Positions 32,380-40,928 of a stretch of DNA of 64,000 nt are shown piece by piece. Made by a program: the position numbers and the translations under genes. The notes under the pieces were generated by a model. It was not told the origin of the DNA. It worked only from the letters and a program-made list of their open reading frames with translations, and did not search any database. How positions within the stretch are numbered: position 1 is the stretch's first letter; every line of letters begins with the position of its first letter. Source of the stretch: Terriglobales bacterium (GTDB lineage Bacteria > Acidobacteriota > Terriglobia > Terriglobales > Acidobacteriaceae); NCBI GenBank assembly GCA_025936825.1, contig JAICSO010000009.1, positions 124,001-188,000 of the forward strand, given 5' to 3'.

Positions 32380-32428
32380 GCATTCAGTCCATGAGCGCAA
32401 CCGCAGATTTCCTGTCGGGCTGAATGCT
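32380..32428. repeat. Inverted repeat GCATTCAGTCC / GGGCTGAATGC
   Basis: Arms at 32380-32390 and 32418-32428 match with one G-T wobble, in the gap after the SPFH gene. Related words (GGCATTCAAC, GTCAGCATTC) sit just before it, giving the low-complexity appearance seen at several intergenic sites in this window. Confidence 0.45.
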
Positions 32429-32510
32429 GAGGGCTTTGGAGCACACGATGCGTGACCACAGTCATCAATACGAGCGAGTCCGCGCGAGTTATAATTCGCG
32501 CATCCTTCCA

Positions 32511-33713
32511 ATGCTCCCTTCGCGCGCGCGCTGGCTTGGTTGTGCCCTTCTGTTGATTGGCCAGCTCTGTTTTGCTTCCGACTGGCATTCTCCCGCGGCT
32601 CAACTCGCAGGCAAGATTTCAGCCGCTACTGGCCCCGGTGTTATTGCTCTGGAGATCAACAATCGCTCGTCGATCTCTGCCGCGGATGTTGAGCAGATTC
32701 GGGGCTTCTTCATCTCGGAGCTTGCTACCGGCGGTGTCCGCGTCTGGCAACCCGATCAAGCTGCGGCAGTTGCGAAGGTCACCCTTTCCGAAAACTTGAA
32801 CAGCTATATCTGGATCGCTGAGGTTCAGCAGGGCACTGGCGAACCGAAGATCGCCATGATCTCCATGGACCGCCCTCCTTCATCGCTCTCGGCGCAAAAT
32901 GCGCCGTTGCTCACTTTGCATGCAACGCAGCTGATTTCTCAATCGCAGCCAATTCTCGACCTAGCCGTGCTGGAAGGAAATCCTCGCCGCGCTGTGGTGT
33001 TATCTGATTCCGCCGTCTCCGTCTTCGACTTTAAGGACGGTCACTGGCTCCAAACCCAGTCGCTGCCGATTGCTCATGCCACGTCTTTCCCTCGAGATAT
33101 ACGCGGCCGGCTTGTACTCCGCAAAGATCATCTGTTCGATGCCTACTTGCCCGGCGTCATCTGCCACAGCTCCGAAGCGGGATCGCTTAGCCTCAACTGC
33201 TCACGTAGCGATGATCCGTGGCCGCTAGCCATCGCAGAGTTCGGTGTCTCCGGATTCTTTGCGCCTGCGCGTAACTTCTTCACCGGAGTGCTTACTCCCG
33301 GCATCGGAAAACAGAGATCAGCGCCGGCGTTTTATTCCGCCTCTGCCATTCCAAAAGACAAATATGTGCTCTGGATCTTCGGAGGCGTCGACGGCCAGGT
33401 GCATCTGCTCGACGGCATTAATCAGCAGACCTCAAGCCGGCTTCGTTGGGGCAGCGACATCGCCGGAATTCGCGCTGCCTGCCGGCCTGACTGGCTTGTG
33501 CTCGCAACTGCGCAGGGCGATGAAGAGGATTCAATACAAGCGTTTGAGATCCCGGATCGTGAGCCGGTGGCTGCCAGCCAGAAATTGCCAATCCATGGCC
33601 GGGTTACCGCGCTTTGGACGCAGCAGAATGGCGAGGCTGCGACGGCGGTGTATCGAAATGCTGACACAGGAAACTATGAGGCGCTTCAACTTACTCTTGC
33701 TTGTGGCCAGTAG
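32511..33713 (+). CDS. Secreted protein of unknown function with possible beta-propeller
   Basis: About 400 residues from ATG 32511; a TATAAT word at 32490-32495 just upstream supports this start over longer in-frame extensions. A signal peptide (LGCALLLIGQLCFASDW) is followed by a segment like an anti-sigma/TolB-type N-domain (ISAADVEQIRGFFISELATG). Later stretches such as VFDFKDGHWLQTQSLPI and YVLWIFGGVDGQVHLLDGI resemble WD/PQQ-type blades. It overlaps the next gene by 38 bp, so the two are coupled. No known family could be named with confidence. Confidence 0.65.
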   Translation: MLPSRARWLGCALLLIGQLCFASDWHSPAAQLAGKISAATGPGVIALEINNRSSISAADVEQIRGFFISELATGGVRVWQPDQAAAVAKVTLSENLNSYIWIAEVQQGTGEPKIAMISMDRPPSSLSAQNAPLLTLHATQLISQSQPILDLAVLEGNPRRAVVLSDSAVSVFDFKDGHWLQTQSLPIAHATSFPRDIRGRLVLRKDHLFDAYLPGVICHSSEAGSLSLNCSRSDDPWPLAIAEFGVSGFFAPARNFFTGVLTPGIGKQRSAPAFYSASAIPKDKYVLWIFGGVDGQVHLLDGINQQTSSRLRWGSDIAGIRAACRPDWLVLATAQGDEEDSIQAFEIPDREPVAASQKLPIHGRVTALWTQQNGEAATAVYRNADTGNYEALQLTLACGQ

Positions 33714-35031
33714 CGTGATCTGGTCGGTTCCGGCCAATGCTGCAACTCGCCCGCACTATGGCGGCACTGTGCGCGTCGCCATGCATGAGACCCCGCAGTC
33801 TCTCGATCCGCTCAGCCTGGCTCAAGTCGGCGTTCCGAATATTTCTCGTCTCTTATTTGATACGTTGGTCGTCCTTGATGATCGCGGGTTTGCTCAACCT
33901 GCTTTGGCCACGACATGGCAGGCTGAGCCTGGAAATCAGCGCTGGCGCCTCACACTGCGCAGCGGTGTCTCATTTAATGACGGTGCAAACCTGGAGCCGA
34001 CAGCGGTTGCTGCGTCCCTGCGCGCCGCAAACCCAGATTGGAAAGTGCTGCCCGTCAGCGACATGATTATTGTGCAAACTGGAGAACCGCATCCGAACCT
34101 TCCCGCCGAGTTGGCGCTGCCGCGCAACGGAATTGTGCACGGAAATCCGCAAGTGAGCGGGACCGGTCCATTCGCAGTGTCGCAGTACGTTGCGGGCAAG
34201 CACCTGAGCCTCGTCGCGAACGATCAGTATTGGGGTGGGCGTCCGTTCGTGGATTCAATGGAAATAGATTTCGGCCAAACCGGTCAAGACCAAATGACTT
34301 CGCTAGATCTCGGCAGGATCGATCTCGCCGAGGTAGCTCCGGAGAACATACGCCGCGCTCGCGCCGAGGGGCATACTGTTCAAAGTTCGAGCCCCGCAGA
34401 ACTCATGGCGCTGGCTTTTGCCATGCCTCCGCGAAACGACGAAGAAATTCACCTGCGAAATGCCCTGGCCCTGAGCATCGACATGCCCGCGATCAACAAC
34501 GTTGTTTTGCAAGGTGGCGGTGAAGCGACCGGGGCTCTTTTGCCAAACTGGCTCTCAGGTTACGGATTTCTTTTTGCCCGGGTGCAAAATACCGAATTCG
34601 CACGCACAGAGCGGACGTTAGGGAAGCAGAGCGGTCCACTGGTGCTCGCTTACGATTCTCAGGATCTCGTTGCGCGCACAGTTGCAGAGCGCGTTATGTT
34701 GAATGCTCGTGACGCCGGCATCACCGTGCAACTCACAACCAACGGGCATGGCGATATGGCTCTCACGCGAGTTCCGCTTCCATCTTTGAACACTCAGACT
34801 GCCCTAACCGGGGTCGCGCTGGCGCTGCAACTCCCGATGCCGAGTTTCGGTAATGGATCTGCAAATGATCTTTACTCGGCTGAGAAGACTCTGCTGCAAT
34901 CTCACCGAGTCATACCTCTGGGTTACCTGCGGAGCGGTGTCGCACTGCAACCGGGGATTCGCAATTTCAACATGTCTCCTGATGGTGCCTGGCAGATGAG
35001 CAATGTCTGGTTGGGGTCAGACAAGCCATGA
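33676..35031 (+). CDS. Orphan extracellular solute-binding protein, family 5
   Basis: A 451-residue periplasmic binding protein started at ATG 33676 (AGGAAA upstream), with a signal peptide NLLLLVASSVIWSVPANA. The family 5 (oligopeptide/nickel type) core is seen in HYGGTVRVAMHETPQSLDPL, WRLTLRSGVSFNDGA and SGTGPFAVSQYVAGKHLSLV. No ABC permease or ATPase gene is adjacent. It starts inside the preceding gene and its stop overlaps the histidine-kinase start (ATGA), so it is translationally tied to a two-component system. This suggests a sensing role in place of transport. The binding site looks shortened compared with the 500-530 residue family norm. Confidence 0.82.
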   Translation: MRRFNLLLLVASSVIWSVPANAATRPHYGGTVRVAMHETPQSLDPLSLAQVGVPNISRLLFDTLVVLDDRGFAQPALATTWQAEPGNQRWRLTLRSGVSFNDGANLEPTAVAASLRAANPDWKVLPVSDMIIVQTGEPHPNLPAELALPRNGIVHGNPQVSGTGPFAVSQYVAGKHLSLVANDQYWGGRPFVDSMEIDFGQTGQDQMTSLDLGRIDLAEVAPENIRRARAEGHTVQSSSPAELMALAFAMPPRNDEEIHLRNALALSIDMPAINNVVLQGGGEATGALLPNWLSGYGFLFARVQNTEFARTERTLGKQSGPLVLAYDSQDLVARTVAERVMLNARDAGITVQLTTNGHGDMALTRVPLPSLNTQTALTGVALALQLPMPSFGNGSANDLYSAEKTLLQSHRVIPLGYLRSGVALQPGIRNFNMSPDGAWQMSNVWLGSDKP

Positions 35032-36809
35032 GCTTCCGGCGCAGACTGCTCCTGCTGTTTGCGCTGACAGTGCTTGTGTCGGTTGCGGCAGTAACCGGAA
35101 TTGTTTCGGCCATGGCGCGCCGCGCCTTCGATCGCGCCAACGATGAACGCACCGCCGCGCTGGTCTCTCAGTTCCGCCGCGAGTTTACGCGTAGAGGCGA
35201 CGATGTCCGCCGCAGAGTGCAAGCCGCATCCGCCAGTGCTGCAGCTGGCCAAATTGCTGTTGCTGCCGCGCAGAGCTCTCCGGATTACAGCAGCTTCCTT
35301 GACGCGGCGCAAACGCTTGCAGAAGCGCAACGGCTCGACTTTCTGGAGTTTGCCGACGACCGCGGCACGATCATTTCGTCAGCCCAGTGGCCAGCTAAGT
35401 TCGGATACCAGGAGCGACTTGCCAAAACCACGCTACCCGCCTATGCGTTTCTTCGAGACGAAGAGACGCCATCCGGCACGGTTCTCGGTTTGTTCGCGGT
35501 TCATGCTATTTCTGCTGGAGATCACAAGGTATACGCGATCGGTGGCACGCGTCTCGATCGCACCTTCCTCTCCTCGCTCGATCTTCCCGCAGGAATGCGT
35601 GTCATGCTGTACCCGAACCTGGCCGGTCCCATTGCACCTGAACGGCTGCTCACCACCGGTGATCCGATTGCGAACCCGCAAGCTCTAGCGCAACTCGTTC
35701 AGAAGGTCCATATAACCGATCACGATGAAAGCGCCGTCATTCATTGGGATTCCGGCAATGACGAGACTGTGAACGCGTTTCCGCTTATGGGAGCGAACGA
35801 CAAGACTTTGGCCATCCTTCTGGTGGGCAGTTCACGGCAGATTTACACCGAGCTGCGCAGCGAGATCCGTTCTGCCGCCTTGTTTGCCTCGGGTGCGGGG
35901 CTTCTGCTGGCAGTGCTTCTTAGCAGCATCGCTGCTGTTCGTGTAACGAAGCCTGTTGAAGAACTGGCGAACGCCGCACGCGAAGTTGCCGCGGGGAACC
36001 TCGACGCCCAGGTCACCGCGCATACGAATGACGAGCTTGGCGTTCTCGCCGACGCCTTCAATCGCATGACACGCGATCTGATTGAACACCGCGAGCGTCT
36101 CGTCCAGGCTGAGCGCGTTGCGGCGTGGCGCGAACTGGCTCGGCGTTTGGCGCATGAATTGAAGAATCCCCTCTTCCCTCTTCAGCTCACGGTTGAAAAC
36201 CTGATGCGATCGCGTGAACAAAGTCCGCAAGACTTCGAGGATACATTTCGCGAGAGCGCATCCACCTTACTTTCCGAAATTGCGAACCTCAAGTCCATCA
36301 TCAACCGTTTTAGCGAGTTCTCAAAGATGCCGCAGCCGCATTTGCAAGAGGTCTTGCTGCGCGACCTGGTCGCGGGTGTCATCCACGTTTATGAGGCACA
36401 GTTTGAGAAGATGAAGATCCGTAATGAGACGGAGTTCACAGATTCACAGCCTGTTTCTGCTGATCCAGACCTGCTTCACCGCGCAATATCAAATCTGGTG
36501 TTGAATGCGATCGATGCCATGCCGGAAGGCGGGAAGCTTGTGCTCCGGACATCGAGAAATGGCAATACGGCGATCATCGAAGTCGGCGACACTGGCACCG
36601 GCCTCACGTCTGAAGAGTGTGCACGGCTGTTCACGCCGTATTACACCAGCAAATCGCATGGGACAGGCTTGGGACTGGCAATTGTGCAGTCGATTGTCAG
36701 CGACCACGGTGGCCGTATCAGCGTGAAAAGTCAGCCAGGGAAAGGGACCACGTTTATTATCGAACTACCGGTGGCGCGGCAGATACTCGCGGATGGCACG
36801 TCCGCTTAG
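35028..36809 (+). CDS. NtrY-like sensor histidine kinase
   Basis: A 593-residue membrane kinase. A first membrane helix (about 5-27), a large periplasmic sensor region (about 28-285) and a second helix (about 287-307) are followed by a HAMP domain (VTKPVEELANAAREVAAGNL) and the phospho-acceptor motif RLAHELKNPLFP with His376. The ATPase domain has ISNLVLNAIDAMPEGG (N box), VGDTGTGL and HGTGLGLAIV. This layout resembles NtrY/ZraS-type kinases that partner sigma-54 activators. Its start overlaps the solute-binding gene; its likely partner is the next gene. Confidence 0.92.
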   Translation: MSFRRRLLLLFALTVLVSVAAVTGIVSAMARRAFDRANDERTAALVSQFRREFTRRGDDVRRRVQAASASAAAGQIAVAAAQSSPDYSSFLDAAQTLAEAQRLDFLEFADDRGTIISSAQWPAKFGYQERLAKTTLPAYAFLRDEETPSGTVLGLFAVHAISAGDHKVYAIGGTRLDRTFLSSLDLPAGMRVMLYPNLAGPIAPERLLTTGDPIANPQALAQLVQKVHITDHDESAVIHWDSGNDETVNAFPLMGANDKTLAILLVGSSRQIYTELRSEIRSAALFASGAGLLLAVLLSSIAAVRVTKPVEELANAAREVAAGNLDAQVTAHTNDELGVLADAFNRMTRDLIEHRERLVQAERVAAWRELARRLAHELKNPLFPLQLTVENLMRSREQSPQDFEDTFRESASTLLSEIANLKSIINRFSEFSKMPQPHLQEVLLRDLVAGVIHVYEAQFEKMKIRNETEFTDSQPVSADPDLLHRAISNLVLNAIDAMPEGGKLVLRTSRNGNTAIIEVGDTGTGLTSEECARLFTPYYTSKSHGTGLGLAIVQSIVSDHGGRISVKSQPGKGTTFIIELPVARQILADGTSA

Positions 36810-36818
36810 GAGAATGTT

Positions 36819-38204
36819 TTGGCAAGAAAAGCCAACCTGTTGATCCTTGATGACGAGCCCAGCACTCTCGCCTCGCTCTCGCGCGCTTTCCGCCTCGCCG
36901 GTCACGATGCGACGGTTTGCGACAATGCGAACAAGGCGCTCGAAATCGCGAAAGCCGACGGCTTCGACCTGATCTTCTCGGATGTTGTGATGCCCGGAAA
37001 GGACGGGCTCGCATTCCTGGAGGAACTGCGCGGGAGTGGCGTCGTGACACCGGTTGTAATGATGTCGGGTCAGGCACACATCGAGATGGCAGTGCGGGCC
37101 ACGAAGCTCGGTGCCCTGGACTTTCTGGAGAAACCAATTTCGACAGAGAAGCTTCTGCTTACGGTCGAGAATGCCCTTCGCCTGCAGCGGCTCGAATCGG
37201 AAAACAAGCAACTGCGTCAACGCCTCGGCGATCATGAGATCGTCTTCACCGGCGAGGCCATGAAAAAGGTGATGGCGCAGGTCGATCGGGTTGCGCCAAC
37301 CGAAACCAGGGTGTGCATTCTCGGCGAAACGGGCACGGGCAAGGAACTCGTGGCGCGCGCTTTGCATGAAAAAAGCCCGAGAAAATCCGGGCCATTCGTA
37401 GCAATCAATTGTGCAGCGGTACCAGCTGAGCTGATCGAGTCAGAACTGTTTGGACACGAAAAAGGATCGTTCACCGGCGCGACCGCTCGTCACGTCGGAA
37501 AATTCGAGCAGGCGGACCATGGGACCCTGGTCCTCGACGAGATCGGAGACATGCCGCTGGCTATGCAAGCCAAACTCCTCCGCGTACTGGAAGAAGGCGA
37601 GATCGAACGAATCGGTACGAGCAAACCTACCCCGGTCGATGTCCGGGTTGTTGTGGCTACACATCGCAACCTCGAGGCCCAAGTTCACGATGGCAAGTTC
37701 CGCCAGGATCTTTTCCATCGCATTTATGTTTTTCCAATCATTCTGTCGCCGTTGCGGGAGCGCCGCGAAGACATTCCTGCGTTGATAACGCACTTCGCCG
37801 CTCAGGTGTGCGCTCAGAATGCCTGGAAGCCGGTGGCGTTCACTCCGACCGCGGTGGAATGCCTGCAGCAGTACTCTTGGCCAGGCAACGTGCGCGAATT
37901 ACGCAACATGGTCGAGCGAATCATGTTGTTGGCTTCCAGCAATGAGGTTGACGCCGGTACTGTCGAGTCGGTGCTGACACCTTCGACTACGCAGACGAGG
38001 ACCTCCGTGGGCTCAGGTCCCTTGGCAAACCGGGTGGAGAATTTCGAACGAGAAGTGATTCTGGCGGAACTGAGGCGGGCGAACTACCACATCACTAACG
38101 CGGCGAAGTCACTCGGCCTGGAGCGCAGTCACCTCTACAAAAAGGCTGAGCAACTTGGAATTGATATTCGCCAGAAAAGACGGGAAGAGGAGAGTCTGGA
38201 ATAA
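36819..38204 (+). CDS. NtrC-family sigma-54 response regulator
   Basis: A 461-residue activator starting at TTG with AGGAGA 5 bases upstream; an ATG 5 bases earlier is out of frame. The receiver domain has phosphoacceptor Asp55 (FSDVVMPGKDG). The AAA+ domain has Walker A GETGTGKE (169-176), the sigma-54-contacting loop GSFTGA (216-221, the GAFTGA variant) and Walker B LVLDEIGDMP (237-246). The C-terminus is a Fis-type HTH (ITNAAKSLGLERSHLYKKA). It would drive transcription from sigma-54 promoters after phosphorylation by the kinase 9 bp upstream. Its targets are unknown; the island promoter at 5083 is one candidate site type in this window. Confidence 0.94.
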   Translation: MARKANLLILDDEPSTLASLSRAFRLAGHDATVCDNANKALEIAKADGFDLIFSDVVMPGKDGLAFLEELRGSGVVTPVVMMSGQAHIEMAVRATKLGALDFLEKPISTEKLLLTVENALRLQRLESENKQLRQRLGDHEIVFTGEAMKKVMAQVDRVAPTETRVCILGETGTGKELVARALHEKSPRKSGPFVAINCAAVPAELIESELFGHEKGSFTGATARHVGKFEQADHGTLVLDEIGDMPLAMQAKLLRVLEEGEIERIGTSKPTPVDVRVVVATHRNLEAQVHDGKFRQDLFHRIYVFPIILSPLRERREDIPALITHFAAQVCAQNAWKPVAFTPTAVECLQQYSWPGNVRELRNMVERIMLLASSNEVDAGTVESVLTPSTTQTRTSVGSGPLANRVENFEREVILAELRRANYHITNAAKSLGLERSHLYKKAEQLGIDIRQKRREEESLE

Positions 38205-38207
38205 CGC

Positions 38208-39188
38208 TCAGGCGGCTGCGACCACCTGCCCTCGCTTCCATTCCCACGCGCTTTGGACGATGCCCCTCAAATCTGACGAGCTTGGCTGCCAGCCAAGCTC
38301 CCGTTTCAACTTTTCTGGACTTGCGCAGAGAATCGCTGGGTCGCCCGGCCTTCTGCTGGCTATTCGCGGGCGAATCTTCTGTCCCGTGATCTCCTCGACC
38401 GCGCCGATCACTTGGCGCACTGAGTACGCGGTGCCCGTTCCAATGTTGTAGGCCTGCATGCCCGCTGCTTCAGGCATCTCTAGCGCCAGCAGATGCGCCG
38501 CTGCGATGTCGGAGACGTGCACGTAGTCGCGGACGCAGGTTCCATCGATGGTTTCGTAGTCATCGCCGTAAATTTCAAAATGTTCCCGCTCTCCAGCCGC
38601 GACTTCGAGCAGTAAGGGGATAACGTGGGTCTCGGGCCGATGGCTTTCTCCCGCTTCTGTGGTCGCTCCGGATGCATTGAAATACCGGAATGTGGCCACA
38701 GTCCAACCATACGCCAATGCGTACCAGCGAAGCACTCGCTCGAACATCAGTTTGGTTTCACCGTAAGAGTTCACCGGCTCTTTGGGATCGTCCTCTTTGA
38801 TCGGCAGCGATCGGGGATTGCCGTACACGGCTGCCGATGACGAAAACACGAATCGCTTAACTCCAAAATCCCGTAACGTTTCGAGGAATCCGATACCCGA
38901 CGCGACGTTCACGTCGAAGAACCATCCCGGATTCGAGACCGACTCTGGTATCAACGCCTTCGCTGCGAAATGAAAAACCGCATCGATCCGGTGCTGCCGG
39001 AGCACACACGCCACCGCCGCTCGATCGCCGTAGTCGATCTGATGGAACTCTGCCCTGCTGGGAACAGCTTCGGGATGTCCAGTCGACAGATCATCAATGA
39101 TTACTACCGCGTGCCCTGAATCCAGCAGTTGTCGGCTACAAACCGATCCCACATATCCCGCCCCACCCGTGACCAACACTCTCGCCAT
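38208..39188 (-). CDS. galE: UDP-glucose 4-epimerase
   Basis: A 326-residue extended SDR enzyme started at ATG 39188; a much longer in-frame extension runs antisense through the sugar-transferase gene and is spurious. The N-terminal Rossmann motif VLVTGGAGYVGSVC, the catalytic YxxxK (SYGETKLM), and substrate-site FRYFNASGA and GTCVRDYVHVSDIA are as in GalE. It interconverts UDP-glucose and UDP-galactose for polysaccharide synthesis. The start overlaps the stop of the priming transferase by one base (TGATG). It is the last gene of the exopolysaccharide cluster and ends 3 bp from the convergent NtrC-like gene. Confidence 0.95.
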   Translation of the reverse strand: MARVLVTGGAGYVGSVCSRQLLDSGHAVVIIDDLSTGHPEAVPSRAEFHQIDYGDRAAVACVLRQHRIDAVFHFAAKALIPESVSNPGWFFDVNVASGIGFLETLRDFGVKRFVFSSSAAVYGNPRSLPIKEDDPKEPVNSYGETKLMFERVLRWYALAYGWTVATFRYFNASGATTEAGESHRPETHVIPLLLEVAAGEREHFEIYGDDYETIDGTCVRDYVHVSDIAAAHLLALEMPEAAGMQAYNIGTGTAYSVRQVIGAVEEITGQKIRPRIASRRPGDPAILCASPEKLKRELGWQPSSSDLRGIVQSAWEWKRGQVVAAA

Positions 39189-39787
39189 CAATACGCTCCC
39201 ACGCCGCGCAGCACTGCCAGCGGTGTACGCACCAAAATGTTGCAGTCCAGCCCTAGTGACCAGTTCTGCACGTAAAACAGATCCATTTGGATTCGCTTTT
39301 CGAAAGAGACTTCCTGACGGCCCTGGACCTGCCAGACTCCTGTGATTCCGGGCTTTGTCACGCGAAAGATCCACCCGGCATCGCCGTAGCGTTTGAGTTC
39401 CTCTGGCGTAATCATCCGGGGGCCGACCAGGCTCATCTCGCCGCGAAGGACATTCCACAGTTGCGGCAATTCGTCCAAACTCAATTTGCGCAACAGCGCT
39501 CCCACCGGAGTCACCCGCGGATCCGTCCTCAACTTTGAATTTCGCTCGAACTCGCGGCGCAAGCCAGGATTCTGCTCCAAAATCGCATCGGCATTCGGAC
39601 ACATGCTGCGCAATTTGAATGCGTCAAATTCACCTGAGGGCCCGACAACTCGGCGACGGTGAAATACGGGACCGCGATCCTGTAATTTGATAAGCAGGGC
39701 GCACAGCAAAATCACCGGCGCGAACAGCACCAGCAGCACAGAAGCGCCCGCTATATCGAACAGTCTCTTGATCCTCGCCGCGGTCAT
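39188..39787 (-). CDS. Undecaprenyl-phosphate sugar phosphotransferase (priming glycosyltransferase)
   Basis: A 199-residue bacterial sugar transferase (PF02397, RfbP/WcaJ catalytic part). It begins with one membrane helix (RLFDIAGASVLLVLFAPVIL), followed by the conserved KLRSM, then FLRRTSLDELPQLWNVLRG-like sequence LSLDELPQLWNVLRGEMSLV, VGPR and the terminal QMDLFYVQNWSLGLD. It transfers the first sugar phosphate onto undecaprenyl phosphate. It lacks the long N-terminal membrane domain of WcaJ, which is normal for the short PglC-like class. It overlaps both neighbours (ATGA with the upstream glycosyltransferase, TGATG with galE). Confidence 0.93.
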   Translation of the reverse strand: MTAARIKRLFDIAGASVLLVLFAPVILLCALLIKLQDRGPVFHRRRVVGPSGEFDAFKLRSMCPNADAILEQNPGLRREFERNSKLRTDPRVTPVGALLRKLSLDELPQLWNVLRGEMSLVGPRMITPEELKRYGDAGWIFRVTKPGITGVWQVQGRQEVSFEKRIQMDLFYVQNWSLGLDCNILVRTPLAVLRGVGAY

Positions 39788-40917
39788 GCTTGTAGGCAAG
39801 ATTCAGCTTTGGATGCACCGGACGCGTGACATATCCGCCTATAAACGCCCAACGTCTGCTCCGCCGCCCGAGTCCAGGAGAACTGAGCGGCGCGACGAAG
39901 GGCGCATTCACGCCAGTGATTCCGCACCTTTTCACTTTCCAGCAATAATGCGAGTGCCGCACTCATGCCTTCAACATCGAAAACATCCAACACCTGAGCT
40001 CCATCGCCCGCAATTTCGCAAAGCGATCCGCCTTTCGCAGTCACCACAGGGCATCCACACGACATCGCTTCTAGCAGCGGCAATCCAAATCCTTCGTACA
40101 GCGACGTAAGCAGGAACGCATGTGCGTGACGGAATAACATTCCCAGCTCCTCGGCAGAAATGAACCCCGTTCGCAGCAAGCTCCCATTCAAAATATTCGC
40201 CTCAGCAATTGTGTTCAATCCGTCTCCGGGCCCGTAGGCAACAATTTGAAAGCCTTGTTCAACTCGAGTCTGCATGACCGCAAGCGCCTTCAATGCAGTG
40301 GCCAGGTTCTTTGTCCGCCAGTTCCGCGGGGTTGAGATGACAACATAGCGGGACAATATCCCAAACTTTCTCTGGAGGTACCGCAATTCGCTTTGTGTCG
40401 CATGCGAATGGAACTGACTCGGCGAGACTGCGTTATATACCACCGAGATGTTTTCCGGCGGTACATTTAAGACCAGCTGGATGTCCCGCGAGGTCGTTTC
40501 CGACACGGCAATGATGTGGGCCGCCCGTACCGTTGCGGCGCGGTATGCCATTTTGATCAGCAACTGTTTCGGGTAGGAATAGATGCGGAACAAAAACGGG
40601 ATCAGGTCGTGAATTGTAATGACTACTGGGCACGGCGCAGCGTAGGGCGCAACGAAGAACGGACAGTGCAACAGGTCGAGTCTGTCGCGGCTGCAACGTC
40701 GGGCTAGCTCCCATTGTTCGCCAATGGAATATTTTCTCGACTGCACCGGGATTCGAGCCACCGAAAACCCTTCCAGGCCCGGCACGGGATTTTCGGGATT
40801 CTCATATACAACCAACTCGCAGTCCCGACCGCATTCCGCCAGCGCAGCTAACAACCCGGCAACATACGTTCCTACTCCAGAATCGTTGTACCAGCGGGCA
40901 TCGAATCCGATACGCAT
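39784..40917 (-). CDS. GT4-like glycosyltransferase (paralogue A)
   Basis: About 377 residues from ATG 40917 (MRIGFDARWYND). GT-B enzyme of the glycosyltransferase family 4/1 type: N-terminal GVGTYVAGLLAAL, DLIPFLFR near 115, a nucleotide-sugar domain with NWRTKNLATALKALA, and the EGFGLPLLEAMSCGCPV motif that carries the catalytic Glu pair. It builds the repeating unit on the lipid carrier. It is closely related to the gene immediately upstream (40929-42134), indicating tandem duplication. The sugar specificity is not readable. Confidence 0.9.
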   Translation of the reverse strand: MRIGFDARWYNDSGVGTYVAGLLAALAECGRDCELVVYENPENPVPGLEGFSVARIPVQSRKYSIGEQWELARRCSRDRLDLLHCPFFVAPYAAPCPVVITIHDLIPFLFRIYSYPKQLLIKMAYRAATVRAAHIIAVSETTSRDIQLVLNVPPENISVVYNAVSPSQFHSHATQSELRYLQRKFGILSRYVVISTPRNWRTKNLATALKALAVMQTRVEQGFQIVAYGPGDGLNTIAEANILNGSLLRTGFISAEELGMLFRHAHAFLLTSLYEGFGLPLLEAMSCGCPVVTAKGGSLCEIAGDGAQVLDVFDVEGMSAALALLLESEKVRNHWRECALRRAAQFSWTRAAEQTLGVYRRICHASGASKAESCLQA

Positions 40918-40928
40918 CTGAAGCTCTA

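Noticed and set aside
38208-39602. A 464-residue version of GalE with a long N-terminal extension
   Set aside because: The extension runs through the coding sequence of the priming transferase in another frame; GalE starts at the one-base TGATG overlap at 39188.
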